A stretch of 64,000 nucleotides of DNA from the NCBI GenBank assembly GCA_964536375.1, contig CAZHXF010000005.1:16690-80689 (forward strand), read 5' to 3'. The translations under genes and the position numbers were made by a program. The notes beneath the pieces are model-generated. The model was given only the letters and a program-made list of their open reading frames with translations, did no database searches and was not told the origin of the DNA. Of this stretch, positions 52,377 through 61,241 are shown one piece after another (the first letter of the stretch is position 1; every line of letters starts with the position of its first letter). Origin of the DNA: Desulfuromonas sp964536375 (lineage in GTDB: Bacteria > Desulfobacterota > Desulfuromonadia > Desulfuromonadales > Desulfuromonadaceae).

Positions 52377-54779
52377 ATGAGTGTTTCAAGAAGAGATTTT
52401 ATTAAACGCTCGGCAGCACTGACGGCAGCATCCTATGTGGGGATGAATTTACCGATTAGTAATGTCAATGTTGCCAAAGCGGTTGATGTCGATACTTGGG
52501 TTCGCGGTACGTGCCGATTGTGTGGTGTCGGTTGTCGTTTAGAGATGGGCGTAAAAGATGGGCGTCCTGTTGCGTTACGCGGGGTCCCTGAGGCGCGAAC
52601 GAATTACGGTTACTTATGTATGAAAGGGATGTTGTTTTACAAGCTTATGCGACATCCAGAGCGACTTAAAAAACCTCTGTATCGTGAAAAGAAAGATCAA
52701 CCGTTCCGTGAAATATCATGGGATGCCGCATTGGACTTAGCCGCTAAGGGGTTCGCGGAGTCGGTTAAAAAATATGGTCATGATTCCGTTGCTTATTATG
52801 GGTCGGGACAGTGCCTGACAGAAGAAAGCTATCTATTTCAAAAAGTGATGCGCGGTGGCTTGCAAACCAACAATGTTGAAGGCAACCCACGTTTATGTAT
52901 GGCCAGTGCTGTTGGGGGGTATCTAACCTCGTTTGGTGCTGATGAACCAATTGGTGGTTATGCCAACGTTGAGCGAAGTTACTGCATGTTTATCATTGGT
53001 AGTAATATGGCAGAAGCGCACCCTGTTTTTTACCGTCGAGTGATGCGACGTAAACTCGACAACCCTGATAAAGTCAAAATAATCAACGCCGATCCCCGGA
53101 TCTCGCCAACTTCACGAATCGCCGATATGCATTTGCAGTTTCGACCAGGTACGGACATGGCTTTGATGAATGCCATGGCCTACGTGATCATTGATGAGAA
53201 TCTCTATGACGAAAAATTTCTCAGGGACTATGCAACGTTTCGCGTTGGTAAGGAGAGTAAAGAAGTAGATATGGAGGCGTATAAAGCGTCGCTAGATGAG
53301 TATACTCCTGAAAAAGCGGCACGACTATGCGGCGGCAACATCACCGCTGAGGATATTCGTACTGCGGCACGTTGGTTTGCAACCTCACAGGGAACCTTGA
53401 GTATGTGGTGCATGGGGATCAACCAGCGCAAGCAAGGAGTATGGGCAAACAACCTCATACATAACTTACATATCCTGACAGGGCAGTTATGCAAGCCTGG
53501 TGCCGATAGTTTGTCGCTAACGGGGCAGCCAAATGCCTGTGGTGGTGTTCGTGAGGGGGGAGGTTTGTGCCACATTCTTCCCGGTCATCGCTTAGTGAAA
53601 AAAGGAAAACTGCGTAATCAGGTTGAAGATGCTTGGGGGATTCCACGTGGCCGTATCCCTCCGAAACCCGGCTATCACACCATGGCGATGTTTCAAGCCG
53701 TAAACGATAAAAAAATCCGCGCTATTTGGATCAATTGTACTAGTCCTGCTCAGAGTTTGCCAAACGTAAAGCCATATCGTGAGGGGATGAAATCAGATGA
53801 TGTGTTTATGGTTTGTACCGATATTTTTCCGACCAAGACCACAGAGTGTGCAAACCTGATTTTGCCGGCAGCATTTCATTTTGAAAAAACAGGTGTTTAT
53901 GGCTGTACCGAGCGGCGCTCGCAGATTACGCCTAAGGCCGTTGATGCGCCGGGCGATGCTATGCCCGAAGTATGGATTGTTCGTGAATGGGCACTCAAAT
54001 TAGCAAAGGAACTCAATGACCCGGTGATTGCACAATGTGTGGCACCGTTTGTTGGTAAAGAGCCCGATTACGAATTACCCGAAGCGATATGGGATGAGTA
54101 CACTCAGAAATTAACCAAGCACCGTGATAACGATCTTCGTGGCGCGACTTATGATGTCCTCAAAAGTATGGCCGATGGCGTGCAGTGGCCAGCTCCGACG
54201 AAGGAGTTTGCCCTAACGGGTGGCACGGTGATGAAATTTGTCCGTGGCAGCGATCCCATGGCAGATAGCGAGGCTAAGGATGATAAGCCCTATCAATTCT
54301 ATGGTCCAGCCCATCCCGATAAAAAATTGTGGATCTGGTTGAGACCGTATGTTGGTGCTGCCGAGGAACCTGATGGCGAATATCCTCTTTATCTCTCTAC
54401 TGGGCGTATTATTGATCATTGGCATACCACCAGCATGACAGGGCGCGTTCCTGAATTGTTACGTGCAAATCCTTATTCCTTTGTTGAGATTAATCCAAAA
54501 GATGCGAAGAAAATGGGGGTTCGCCCTGGTGATATGGTCGAGATCGAATCACGCCGTGGCAAAGTAGAAATGCCTGCAAAAGTTGTGGAAGGTCCAATGG
54601 AAGGGATGGTTTTTGCTTATTGGCACGATATGCACGAAGATCGAATGATTAATAAGGTGTGTAACGATGCCTATGATCCTGGATCAAAAGAGCCTGAGTT
54701 TAAAATTTGTTCATGCCGAGTGCGGAGAATTTCAGGACCTAAAGCATTAACACCGTATATTACTCAATTAAATGGATAA
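52377..54779 (+). CDS. napA: Periplasmic nitrate reductase, molybdenum subunit NapA
   Basis: This 800-residue Mo-bisMGD enzyme reduces nitrate to nitrite in the periplasm. A Tat signal is seen (SRRDFIKRSAALTAASY, residues 4-20). The [4Fe-4S] cluster ligands are Cys46, Cys49, Cys53 and Cys81; Lys83 in CMKG is the conserved electron-transfer lysine. The probable Mo ligand is Cys174 (PRLCMASAVGGY). Cysteine here fits NapA and formate/assimilatory types, but not Nar (Asp) or arsenate/DMSO types. Further DMSOR text includes LTGQPNACGGVREGGG. The shorter monomeric D. desulfuricans NapA is the closest model. A related substrate such as selenate is not formally excluded, but napD, napG and napH follow. 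Secure as Nap family. Confidence 0.92.
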   Translation: MSVSRRDFIKRSAALTAASYVGMNLPISNVNVAKAVDVDTWVRGTCRLCGVGCRLEMGVKDGRPVALRGVPEARTNYGYLCMKGMLFYKLMRHPERLKKPLYREKKDQPFREISWDAALDLAAKGFAESVKKYGHDSVAYYGSGQCLTEESYLFQKVMRGGLQTNNVEGNPRLCMASAVGGYLTSFGADEPIGGYANVERSYCMFIIGSNMAEAHPVFYRRVMRRKLDNPDKVKIINADPRISPTSRIADMHLQFRPGTDMALMNAMAYVIIDENLYDEKFLRDYATFRVGKESKEVDMEAYKASLDEYTPEKAARLCGGNITAEDIRTAARWFATSQGTLSMWCMGINQRKQGVWANNLIHNLHILTGQLCKPGADSLSLTGQPNACGGVREGGGLCHILPGHRLVKKGKLRNQVEDAWGIPRGRIPPKPGYHTMAMFQAVNDKKIRAIWINCTSPAQSLPNVKPYREGMKSDDVFMVCTDIFPTKTTECANLILPAAFHFEKTGVYGCTERRSQITPKAVDAPGDAMPEVWIVREWALKLAKELNDPVIAQCVAPFVGKEPDYELPEAIWDEYTQKLTKHRDNDLRGATYDVLKSMADGVQWPAPTKEFALTGGTVMKFVRGSDPMADSEAKDDKPYQFYGPAHPDKKLWIWLRPYVGAAEEPDGEYPLYLSTGRIIDHWHTTSMTGRVPELLRANPYSFVEINPKDAKKMGVRPGDMVEIESRRGKVEMPAKVVEGPMEGMVFAYWHDMHEDRMINKVCNDAYDPGSKEPEFKICSCRVRRISGPKALTPYITQLNG

Positions 54780-54787
54780 ATAAATTT

Positions 54788-54818
54788 TAGGCAGTGGAGG
54801 GGGAACTCCCACTGCCTA
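54788..54818 (+). promoter_or_regulatory. Hairpin between napA and napD
   Basis: A perfect 10-bp stem TAGGCAGTGG / CCACTGCCTA (54788-54797, 54809-54818) without a T tract. It probably stabilises the napA 3' end or lowers downstream expression. Confidence 0.65.
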
Positions 54819-54837
54819 AGCACTATCAGGAGGATTT

Positions 54838-55134
54838 ATGCCTATCGGTGGTTTTATTGTTAATGCCCAACCTGAGTTCGTTAGTGACGTAGCAGGACAG
54901 CTTAATTTAATTGATGATGTCGAAGTCCACGGATTTGATGAGAGTGGCAATATTGTTGCGGTGATTGATTCTGTCACCTCTGATGTTATGGAAGCGCAAG
55001 TGAAAAAAATTGAAGCGCTTGAGCCTGTTCTTACAGTCGGAGTCGCGTACCTTCACGCCGAGGATGAAATTGAAAAGATCGAAAGTGGTGAGTTGGTGAT
55101 CGATAACCCCTTTGGCCGTAAAAAGAAAAATTAA
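54838..55134 (+). CDS. napD: NapA maturation chaperone NapD
   Basis: This 98-residue cytosolic chaperone binds the NapA Tat signal and delays export until the cofactor is inserted. The N-terminus GGFIVNAQPEFVSDVAGQL and the ferredoxin-like fold pattern (DVEVHGFDESGNIVAVID) match the family. The tail is basic (FGRKKKN). A strong AGGAGG lies 8 bases ahead of the ATG. Good confidence from length, pattern and context. Confidence 0.85.
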   Translation: MPIGGFIVNAQPEFVSDVAGQLNLIDDVEVHGFDESGNIVAVIDSVTSDVMEAQVKKIEALEPVLTVGVAYLHAEDEIEKIESGELVIDNPFGRKKKN

Positions 55135-55138
55135 CCTC

Positions 55139-55762
55139 ATGTCAAGTCCATCGAACCGTCGAACATTTTTAAAAATTGTGTTGCTGTCACTTTGCACATT
55201 CCCTCGGCGAGTTGAGGCTCGGCAACGTTTTGGTTTAACCGTAAAAAGAAACTTTTTACGCCCACCAGGTGCTGTCAGTGAAGAGTTTTTTGCTGGTAAA
55301 TGTATTCGCTGTGGTCGTTGTGTTGAGGTGTGCCCATATCGTTGTGTTTCCCCCCTGGGGCTAAAGCATGGTGTGTTGGCAGGAACACCGATGATTGATG
55401 TTGAACAGATCCCCTGTTATCTGTGCATGAAATGTGTAGAGATTTGTCCTAGTGGCGCCTTACAAAAAATTGCTCAAGAAAAAACGCGTATGGGGCTAGC
55501 TATTGTCGATCAACAAAGTTGTTTTGCGTGGCAAGATCAAACTCTCTGTCGTACTTGTTACAGTGTGTGTCCTTTTCCTGATAAAGCGATTCGCTTAGAG
55601 CAATTTAGACCTGTAATAGATGAACGATATTGTACTGGTTGTGGCATCTGTACTCACGCTTGTCCTGTGTCGCGCCAACGTGGCGGTAAGGCTATTAATA
55701 TTGAACCGATCTATGCCACAGCGTTTAGTTTGCCATCTGATGATGACACTGTGACGCGTTAG
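55139..55762 (+). CDS. napG: Ferredoxin-type protein NapG
   Basis: This 207-residue periplasmic iron-sulfur protein has a Tat-type N-terminus (NRRTFLKIVLLSL) and four [4Fe-4S] motifs: CIRCGRCVEVCP, CYLCMKCVEICP, a split CxxC-type CRTCYSVCP preceded by a distant Cys, and CTGCGICTHACP. NapG with NapH forms a quinol dehydrogenase route to NapA that is independent of NapC. ATG 55139 is chosen because the twin-arginine motif starts there; the frame extends upstream. Gap to napH is 10 bases. Confidence 0.9.
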   Translation: MSSPSNRRTFLKIVLLSLCTFPRRVEARQRFGLTVKRNFLRPPGAVSEEFFAGKCIRCGRCVEVCPYRCVSPLGLKHGVLAGTPMIDVEQIPCYLCMKCVEICPSGALQKIAQEKTRMGLAIVDQQSCFAWQDQTLCRTCYSVCPFPDKAIRLEQFRPVIDERYCTGCGICTHACPVSRQRGGKAINIEPIYATAFSLPSDDDTVTR

Positions 55763-55772
55763 TGAGGATCGC

Positions 55773-56579
55773 ATGAAGATAAATCAACAACATATTAATC
55801 GCTGGCGTTTGTGGGTGTTGAGCATGGCATTTCTGTTGCTCGTACTTACTCCATTACTAAACTTTTATTTACAGTTTGATTTTATTCAGGGCTGGTTTCA
55901 ATCGCTGAGTATTGGTGAACTGTGGTTTGTTTCGCCACTTGAAGGGCTAGAGCGGCTTCTCGTTAGTAAAGAGTTTTATGGTCCCTTGTTGGTCGGTATG
56001 TTGTTACCTTTGTTATTGGCAACATTGTGTGGACGCGTGTTTTGTTCGTGGATTTGTCCCATCTCTTTTTTATCTGAATGTGGCGAATGGTTGAGTAAAA
56101 CCGTGCGGCGCAGCAAGAAAATGCCGCAATGGCTTATTTTGCCACGCTATACGATTTGGCTAGCCCTTGCTGGTGAGCTTTTATTGACGATGTTGTTGGG
56201 CGCACCGTTGTTTGTCTTTTTGTCACCACCAGGAATTGTTGGTCGGGAATTGATGACATTGGTGTTTTTTCAGACACTTGGATTTGAAATTATTATTCTG
56301 ATTGCCGTTCTTGCTGTGAATCTATTGGTGACGCAACGGCTTTATTGTCGCTATTTATGTCCCCTAGGGGGATTGCTTTCTCTTGTCGGTAGAAAACGGC
56401 GTTTACAGGTTGTGTTTCAACCTGACCACTGTATCCAGTGCAACCAATGTCAGCGAGTTTGCCCGTTAGGGCTTGCTCCGCAACAGGGGGAAGGGCAGTC
56501 AAGTCAATGTTGGAATTGCGGCATTTGTGTCGAGAAATGCCAACAGCAAAGTTTACAATTTGAATGGGATAAGCGTTGA
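55773..56579 (+). CDS. napH: Membrane ferredoxin-type protein NapH
   Basis: This 268-residue inner-membrane protein has four to five membrane helices and two CxxxCP motifs (CSWICP, CRYLCP), which are essential in NapH. The C-terminal part holds two [4Fe-4S] binding motifs (CIQCNQCQRVCP and CWNCGICVEKC) on the cytosolic side. It probably oxidises menaquinol together with NapG. It ends the nap gene set proper; a TonB receptor follows after 58 bases. Secure by motif set. Confidence 0.9.
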   Translation: MKINQQHINRWRLWVLSMAFLLLVLTPLLNFYLQFDFIQGWFQSLSIGELWFVSPLEGLERLLVSKEFYGPLLVGMLLPLLLATLCGRVFCSWICPISFLSECGEWLSKTVRRSKKMPQWLILPRYTIWLALAGELLLTMLLGAPLFVFLSPPGIVGRELMTLVFFQTLGFEIIILIAVLAVNLLVTQRLYCRYLCPLGGLLSLVGRKRRLQVVFQPDHCIQCNQCQRVCPLGLAPQQGEGQSSQCWNCGICVEKCQQQSLQFEWDKR

Positions 56580-56637
56580 AATGAAATGTTATTGAATCGA
56601 TTGCGCATTAATGGCAGTCGTATTTATTGGAGGAACA

Positions 56638-58584
56638 ATGGCGAAGTGGATAGGATTATCTTGCCTTGTGCTGTGTGTATTTTCTACTAATCAGGTTTAT
56701 GCTGAAACCTTTGATCTAGGTGAGATCGTCGTAACAGATCGTCGTCAAACCATCACTCAAGTTGCCGCAGTGGATGACATCTCGCAGGATCAATGGCAAC
56801 AACGGGGGGCGCGTACCCTCGGAGAAGCAATTTCAACATTGCCTGGAATTTATACTACTGTTGGCAGCCGTAATGAATTAACCTTTAATCTGCGTGGCTT
56901 TGAGCAACGTCAAATTCCCGTTTTGCTCGATGGAATCGCGTTGATGGTTCCCTACGATGGTTTTATTGATAGTGGCAGTTTGCCGCTTGATGGTTTGGCA
57001 AAAATCACCGTTACTCGAGGAAATAGTTCGGTTCTCTATGGTGGAACTGCCATGGGTGGTGTTGTCAACATGGTGAGTGCGAAACCAGAACGACCGTTAG
57101 AGATCTCGACCGAGGGTGGGATTGCAGAAAGGGGGACGGCGTGGGGTCATGCGCGGATCGCTAGTCGTCAAGATAGCTATTATCTTAGTGCCGATTATGG
57201 TTACAGTGATAGCGATGATTTTCGCTTGTCCGACGATTATGATCAGCATGAAAACGAGAACGGTGGGGTGTGCCAAAATAGCGATCGGCAACGGGAAAAT
57301 GTCGCCATTAAAGTAGGTTTTGAACCTGCACCAGGGCATGAATATGCCATCGGAATCCATCATGTTGATAGTGAGTGGGGCATGCCAACCATTGATGATG
57401 GTTGGGGGCGTTATTGGCGCTTTAGTACCTGGCAACGAACAACAGGCTACCTGCTGGGGGAAAGTCAACTTGGCAACTTCGGAACGCTCCACAGTCGTTT
57501 TTTCTATGACACCTTTGATAATGTTTTAGATTCGTATGACGATGACAACTTTAACAGTCAAATACGCAAATATGCCTTTCATAGCACCTATGATGATCAT
57601 AGCTATGGCGGTAATTTAACCTTTCGTCCTGATCTTTTACCCGACCACGACACTGCTGTCGCAGTACATTACCGTCGGGATACCCATCGTTCACAACCTG
57701 ATCGTGGTGAAGCGTGGCTGACAAATCGCAGTGAGCAGTACTCGTGTGCCATTGAAGATAATTTTAGTCTCAGCGACAACCTTTCTATGGTGGTCGGTCT
57801 GAGCTATGATCAACAACGACCCTTGACCGAATCAACTGATTTTGATCGCCAAAGTGAAGATGCTTGGAATCCATTGGTTGGCTTAAATTGGCAACTCGGT
57901 CTCACAACGCGAAGTTGGTTTTCTGTTGCTAAAAAAGTTCGCTTCCCGAGCTTAAAAGAGCTGTATTCGGGGCTAGAAAGTTCAAAGACACTCTCGAATA
58001 AAGAGCTTAAACAGGAGGGAAGCCTAAACTATGAATTGGGTTTTGAGCATTTTTTTAGTGATGACGTGATTGCTCAACTCAGCGTGTTCTATTCTAAAAT
58101 AGATGATCTTATCGAGAGCGAGCCTGTCGGTGCCGGGGCTGAACAGCTGCAAAATGTTGGTGAAGCGCGCTACGTTGGGGCAGAAGTCTCATTACGCTAT
58201 CTTAGTGCTGCCGGTCACGAGTTTTATAGCCATTATACGTTTCTTGATGCGAGTAATCGTTCAGCGCAGCGTAGTAGTGACGACCTCCCGTACCGTTCAC
58301 GGCATAAGTTTAATCTTTCTGTCACCTGGCAGTTGCCTGCTACGATTAATTTAGTTACCCAGGTCCAATGGAACAGTCGTCGCCATTATCAAGATAGTAC
58401 GACCTTCGATTGGCAAACAACCGATGACTATTGGTTGTGCCATGCGCAGTTAAATTGCCCTATCACAGAAAATATGCAGTGGAATTTAGGTGTACGCAAT
58501 CTCCTCGATGAAGAATATCAATTGGAAGCAGGATTTCCACAGGCAGGACGGCAACTTTATACTGGCTTGCGAGTCACCTTTTAG
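56638..58584 (+). CDS. TonB-dependent outer-membrane receptor
   Basis: This 648-residue protein has a signal peptide (1-22, WIGLSCLVLCVFSTNQVYA), a plug domain beginning FDLGEIVVTDRRQTITQVAA with LPGIYTTVGSRNELTFNLRG, and a 22-strand barrel ending GLRVTF. The first residues (EIVVTDRR) may serve as a TonB box. ATG 56638 is used because GGAGGA lies just ahead. It is placed between napH and a membrane fusion protein carrying ECF-like parts. A substrate such as a metal chelate or cofactor is plausible, but nothing in the sequence fixes it. No tonB, exbB or exbD is nearby. Confidence 0.9.
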   Translation: MAKWIGLSCLVLCVFSTNQVYAETFDLGEIVVTDRRQTITQVAAVDDISQDQWQQRGARTLGEAISTLPGIYTTVGSRNELTFNLRGFEQRQIPVLLDGIALMVPYDGFIDSGSLPLDGLAKITVTRGNSSVLYGGTAMGGVVNMVSAKPERPLEISTEGGIAERGTAWGHARIASRQDSYYLSADYGYSDSDDFRLSDDYDQHENENGGVCQNSDRQRENVAIKVGFEPAPGHEYAIGIHHVDSEWGMPTIDDGWGRYWRFSTWQRTTGYLLGESQLGNFGTLHSRFFYDTFDNVLDSYDDDNFNSQIRKYAFHSTYDDHSYGGNLTFRPDLLPDHDTAVAVHYRRDTHRSQPDRGEAWLTNRSEQYSCAIEDNFSLSDNLSMVVGLSYDQQRPLTESTDFDRQSEDAWNPLVGLNWQLGLTTRSWFSVAKKVRFPSLKELYSGLESSKTLSNKELKQEGSLNYELGFEHFFSDDVIAQLSVFYSKIDDLIESEPVGAGAEQLQNVGEARYVGAEVSLRYLSAAGHEFYSHYTFLDASNRSAQRSSDDLPYRSRHKFNLSVTWQLPATINLVTQVQWNSRRHYQDSTTFDWQTTDDYWLCHAQLNCPITENMQWNLGVRNLLDEEYQLEAGFPQAGRQLYTGLRVTF

Positions 58585-58663
58585 CGCGTGATTAGCGTGT
58601 CGCTGAGCTCAGCATTACACCAAAGATTCTTACTGACCCTATTTGTTTCGTAGAGGATAATCT

Positions 58664-60418
58664 ATGGCAAAAAAACTCGATGATCTGTGGTTAAAGGCGG
58701 CCGTCGCTGGCAGCTTGTGGGCCTGTGTCGAGATTGTTCTAGGCAGTTTTTTACATAATCTACATCTACCCTTTGCCGGAAGCTTACTTACTGCTGTTGC
58801 TCTTGTCTTTCTTGTCGCTCTCATTCAAATATGGCCAGAAAAAGGTCTCGTTTGGCGTGCCGGTGTTGTCTGTGCCATGATGAAATCGCTCTCGCCGGGA
58901 GCGGTAATTATTGGACCAATGGTGGCGATTATTGCTGAGGCGTTTTTGTTTGAAACGGGTATTCGTTTACTTGGGCGAAATAGGATCGGTTGCCTCGTTG
59001 CAGGCTGCCTGGCGATGTTGTGGCTGCCTTTGCAAAAAGTTGGGCGGTTGTTGGTGTTTTATGGTCGCGACATGATCGATCTCTATTTGGAGATGTTAGC
59101 TCACCTGCAACAGCGGCTCTCGTTAATGTGGGTTCAGCCGCAGCATTTTTTTATCGTCGTGGTTATGATCTATCTGTTGTTAGCCATTGTTGCTGTGTCC
59201 ATTGGTTGGCGCTTGGGGAAACGCTTGCAGGTGCTACGACCGATAGAGGTTAACCCTACGCTTGAAACGAGGGCAACGCAACGGATTACATCACCCGTAC
59301 AATGGTCAGTTGTCTGGTTAATCGGTCATTTTGTCGCAGTGGTTTACGGGTTATGGTTGTTTTCTTCAGCCCCGTTTATTTACGGAGCTTTCTTTTGTCT
59401 CGGCTATAGCGGTTTATGTGTGTATCGCTACCGCAATGCTTATCGTCGTTTTTGTAAGCCAGGCTTTTGGTTGGTATTTATCTTGATCACAGTGCTAGCA
59501 GGTTTATTTTTAGGTACACTTCACGATCCGCAGTTAAATTTTAAATGGCAGAGCATTCTGATCGGTTTGAGGATGAATTTACGTGCGCTATTGCTTCTTG
59601 CCACTTTTACCGCCTTGGGGGTGGAACTTGGAAACCCACGGATCAAACAGCAGTTACGGGTGCGCGGATTAGGGCAATTTTCAGCAGCACTTGAATTATC
59701 GTTTCGGGTGATGCCACAGATGTTGGGCTCGTTTATGGCACACCATCTTCCATTGCGATCACCGTCACGATCACCGTTATGGGTGCTTGCACAAATGCTG
59801 CGACAAATGGATAGCTGGTTAGAGGCATACCGTCAGCAGTGTCAAAGTAATTCTGTCTGTTTGCTGATTGGAGATCGCGGTTGTGGTAAAACCTCCATGG
59901 TGCAAATGTTGGTCGCTGAACTTGAATTAAGAGGATATACCATTGGTGGCCTAGTGGCTAAAGGGCTATGGCGCGACAATGAGCGCTATGGTTTTGATCT
60001 GGTCAATTTGAGAACAAAGCAAAGTTGTCCACTGTGCCGCCGCGATGTTGAAAACGCGGTATCGCAACATGGTCCCTATGGGTTCTTTGAAGATGGTCTT
60101 CATTTCGGTGCTGCCGCATTAACTGTTGAGGCTCTCAACGGAGTTGATGTTGTTATTGTCGATGAAGTCGGCCCTCTCGAACTTCGCGGAGAAGGGTGGG
60201 CTGAGTCGTTGACGTCCCTTGTTGCCCAGATCACTTGCCCGATGATTTTGACCGTACGCAGCCGTTTAAGTCGGCAGGTGGTGACAACGTGGAATCTTGA
60301 TCAGGTTACCTATTGGGATGCGACTCATATCAGTGTTGCACAAATGATTGATGGTCTAGATTTAAGCGCTGAGCCTGTTGTTGATCCTTCTGCCGTGGTT
60401 ACCACTATTTATCAATAA
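58664..60418 (+). CDS. Putative ECF-S/ECF-T-like membrane protein fused to a P-loop NTPase
   Basis: This 584-residue protein seems to have three parts. Residues 10-180 have five to six helices with a motif set (GSLWACVEIVLGSFLHNLHL, then LSPGAVIIGPMVAIIAEAFL) like ECF substrate-binding subunits. Residues 210-390 have further helices and a cytosolic segment (GLRMNLRALLLL, then LRVRGLGQFSAALELSFRVM) like the EcfT coupling subunit. Residues 398-570 are a P-loop NTPase with Walker A GDRGCGKT (403-410), CPLC (455-458) and Walker B VVIVDEVGPLEL (496-507), resembling THEP1/DUF2478 NTPases and not ABC ATPases. No ABC signature is present. It lies between a TonB receptor and mobA, so uptake of a Mo- or cofactor-related compound is inferred. 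Domain likenesses are by eye. Confidence 0.65.
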   Translation: MAKKLDDLWLKAAVAGSLWACVEIVLGSFLHNLHLPFAGSLLTAVALVFLVALIQIWPEKGLVWRAGVVCAMMKSLSPGAVIIGPMVAIIAEAFLFETGIRLLGRNRIGCLVAGCLAMLWLPLQKVGRLLVFYGRDMIDLYLEMLAHLQQRLSLMWVQPQHFFIVVVMIYLLLAIVAVSIGWRLGKRLQVLRPIEVNPTLETRATQRITSPVQWSVVWLIGHFVAVVYGLWLFSSAPFIYGAFFCLGYSGLCVYRYRNAYRRFCKPGFWLVFILITVLAGLFLGTLHDPQLNFKWQSILIGLRMNLRALLLLATFTALGVELGNPRIKQQLRVRGLGQFSAALELSFRVMPQMLGSFMAHHLPLRSPSRSPLWVLAQMLRQMDSWLEAYRQQCQSNSVCLLIGDRGCGKTSMVQMLVAELELRGYTIGGLVAKGLWRDNERYGFDLVNLRTKQSCPLCRRDVENAVSQHGPYGFFEDGLHFGAAALTVEALNGVDVVIVDEVGPLELRGEGWAESLTSLVAQITCPMILTVRSRLSRQVVTTWNLDQVTYWDATHISVAQMIDGLDLSAEPVVDPSAVVTTIYQ

Positions 60419-60424
60419 GGTAAA

Positions 60425-61069
60425 ATGGTTATGAAAGCTAATTATTCAGATACTGTTACCGGGGTGATTCTTGCTGGTGGATTAAGTCGGCGCATGGGGC
60501 AAGATAAATTGTTTCTTGATGTTGGTGGTGTTCCGTTGTTTGAGCGAGTGCTACAACCCATGAAACAGCTTTTTCATCAGGTGGTGGTGATTGCCAATGA
60601 GCGTGCTCCGTTTCACTATTACTCTTGTCCCGTGTATCAGGATATCTACCCCGGAAGTGCCTTAGGAGGCTTATTTACCGGTCTTTTTCACGCAAAAACA
60701 CATTGGGCTTTTGTTTCAGCTGGTGATCTCCCTTTTGTTAATGTGGAAGTGGTTAATTATCTGTTATCATTAGTCTCAGAGTGTGATGTTGTGGTTCCAT
60801 ACAGCGAAAAAGGTGCTGAACCGCTGTTTGCTTGTTATGCTAAAAGTTGTTTACCCGTTATGGAGCAAGCATTGAAAAGTTCTCAATTTAAAATTGTAGA
60901 ACTTTTTGATACGCTAACTGTTTGCCACGTCCCTTTTAGCCAACTTGCTGATATCCAAGGGATTGAAAATGCGTTTATTAATTTAAATTGTCTTGAAGAT
61001 CTCTCTCTCAGTAATCATTTGCTGATCTGTAGTGATGGCAATGAAAGGATCAATCTATGTTTGGATTAG
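60425..61069 (+). CDS. mobA: Molybdenum cofactor guanylyltransferase
   Basis: This 214-residue cytosolic enzyme attaches GMP to Mo-molybdopterin, giving the MGD/bis-MGD form that NapA needs. The N-terminal motif GVILAGGLSRRMGQDKLFLD binds GTP, and FVSAGDLPFVN carries the metal-site Asp. ATG 60425 or 60431 may start it, 6 or 12 bases after the previous gene. Its 3' end overlaps tatA by 13 bases. The position in the nap locus fits a dedicated cofactor-finishing role. Confidence 0.9.
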   Translation: MVMKANYSDTVTGVILAGGLSRRMGQDKLFLDVGGVPLFERVLQPMKQLFHQVVVIANERAPFHYYSCPVYQDIYPGSALGGLFTGLFHAKTHWAFVSAGDLPFVNVEVVNYLLSLVSECDVVVPYSEKGAEPLFACYAKSCLPVMEQALKSSQFKIVELFDTLTVCHVPFSQLADIQGIENAFINLNCLEDLSLSNHLLICSDGNERINLCLD

Positions 61070-61236
61070 GCTCACAAGAGCTCATTATTATTCTCGTGAT
61101 TGTTGTTGTTCTTTTTGGCGCGAAACGCTTGCCACAATTAGGGGCGGGACTTGGTAAAGGGATTAAAAACTTTAAAAAAGGGATCAATTCTGACGATAAC
61201 GATCAGATCGATGATTCGAATGATAAAGATTGTTGA
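61057..61236 (+). CDS. tatA: Sec-independent translocase subunit TatA
   Basis: This 59-residue protein has one membrane helix (residues 6-20, SQELIIILVIVVVLFGA), the FG hinge and an amphipathic helix (KRLPQLGAGLGKGIKNFKKG), with an acidic tail. It has Gln at position 7, the TatA-type polar residue. AAGGA lies 6 bases ahead of the ATG, which overlaps mobA by 13 bases. TatA forms the pore-like assembly for folded, twin-arginine proteins such as NapA and NapG. Short but clear. Confidence 0.92.
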   Translation: MFGLGSQELIIILVIVVVLFGAKRLPQLGAGLGKGIKNFKKGINSDDNDQIDDSNDKDC

Positions 61237-61241
61237 TTTTT

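Noticed and set aside
52377..54779. Formate dehydrogenase or arsenate/polysulfide reductase for the molybdoenzyme
   Set aside because: The Tat signal, CxxCxxxC cluster, LCMAS ligand region and adjacent napD/napG/napH fit NapA better. No selenocysteine TGA is present.
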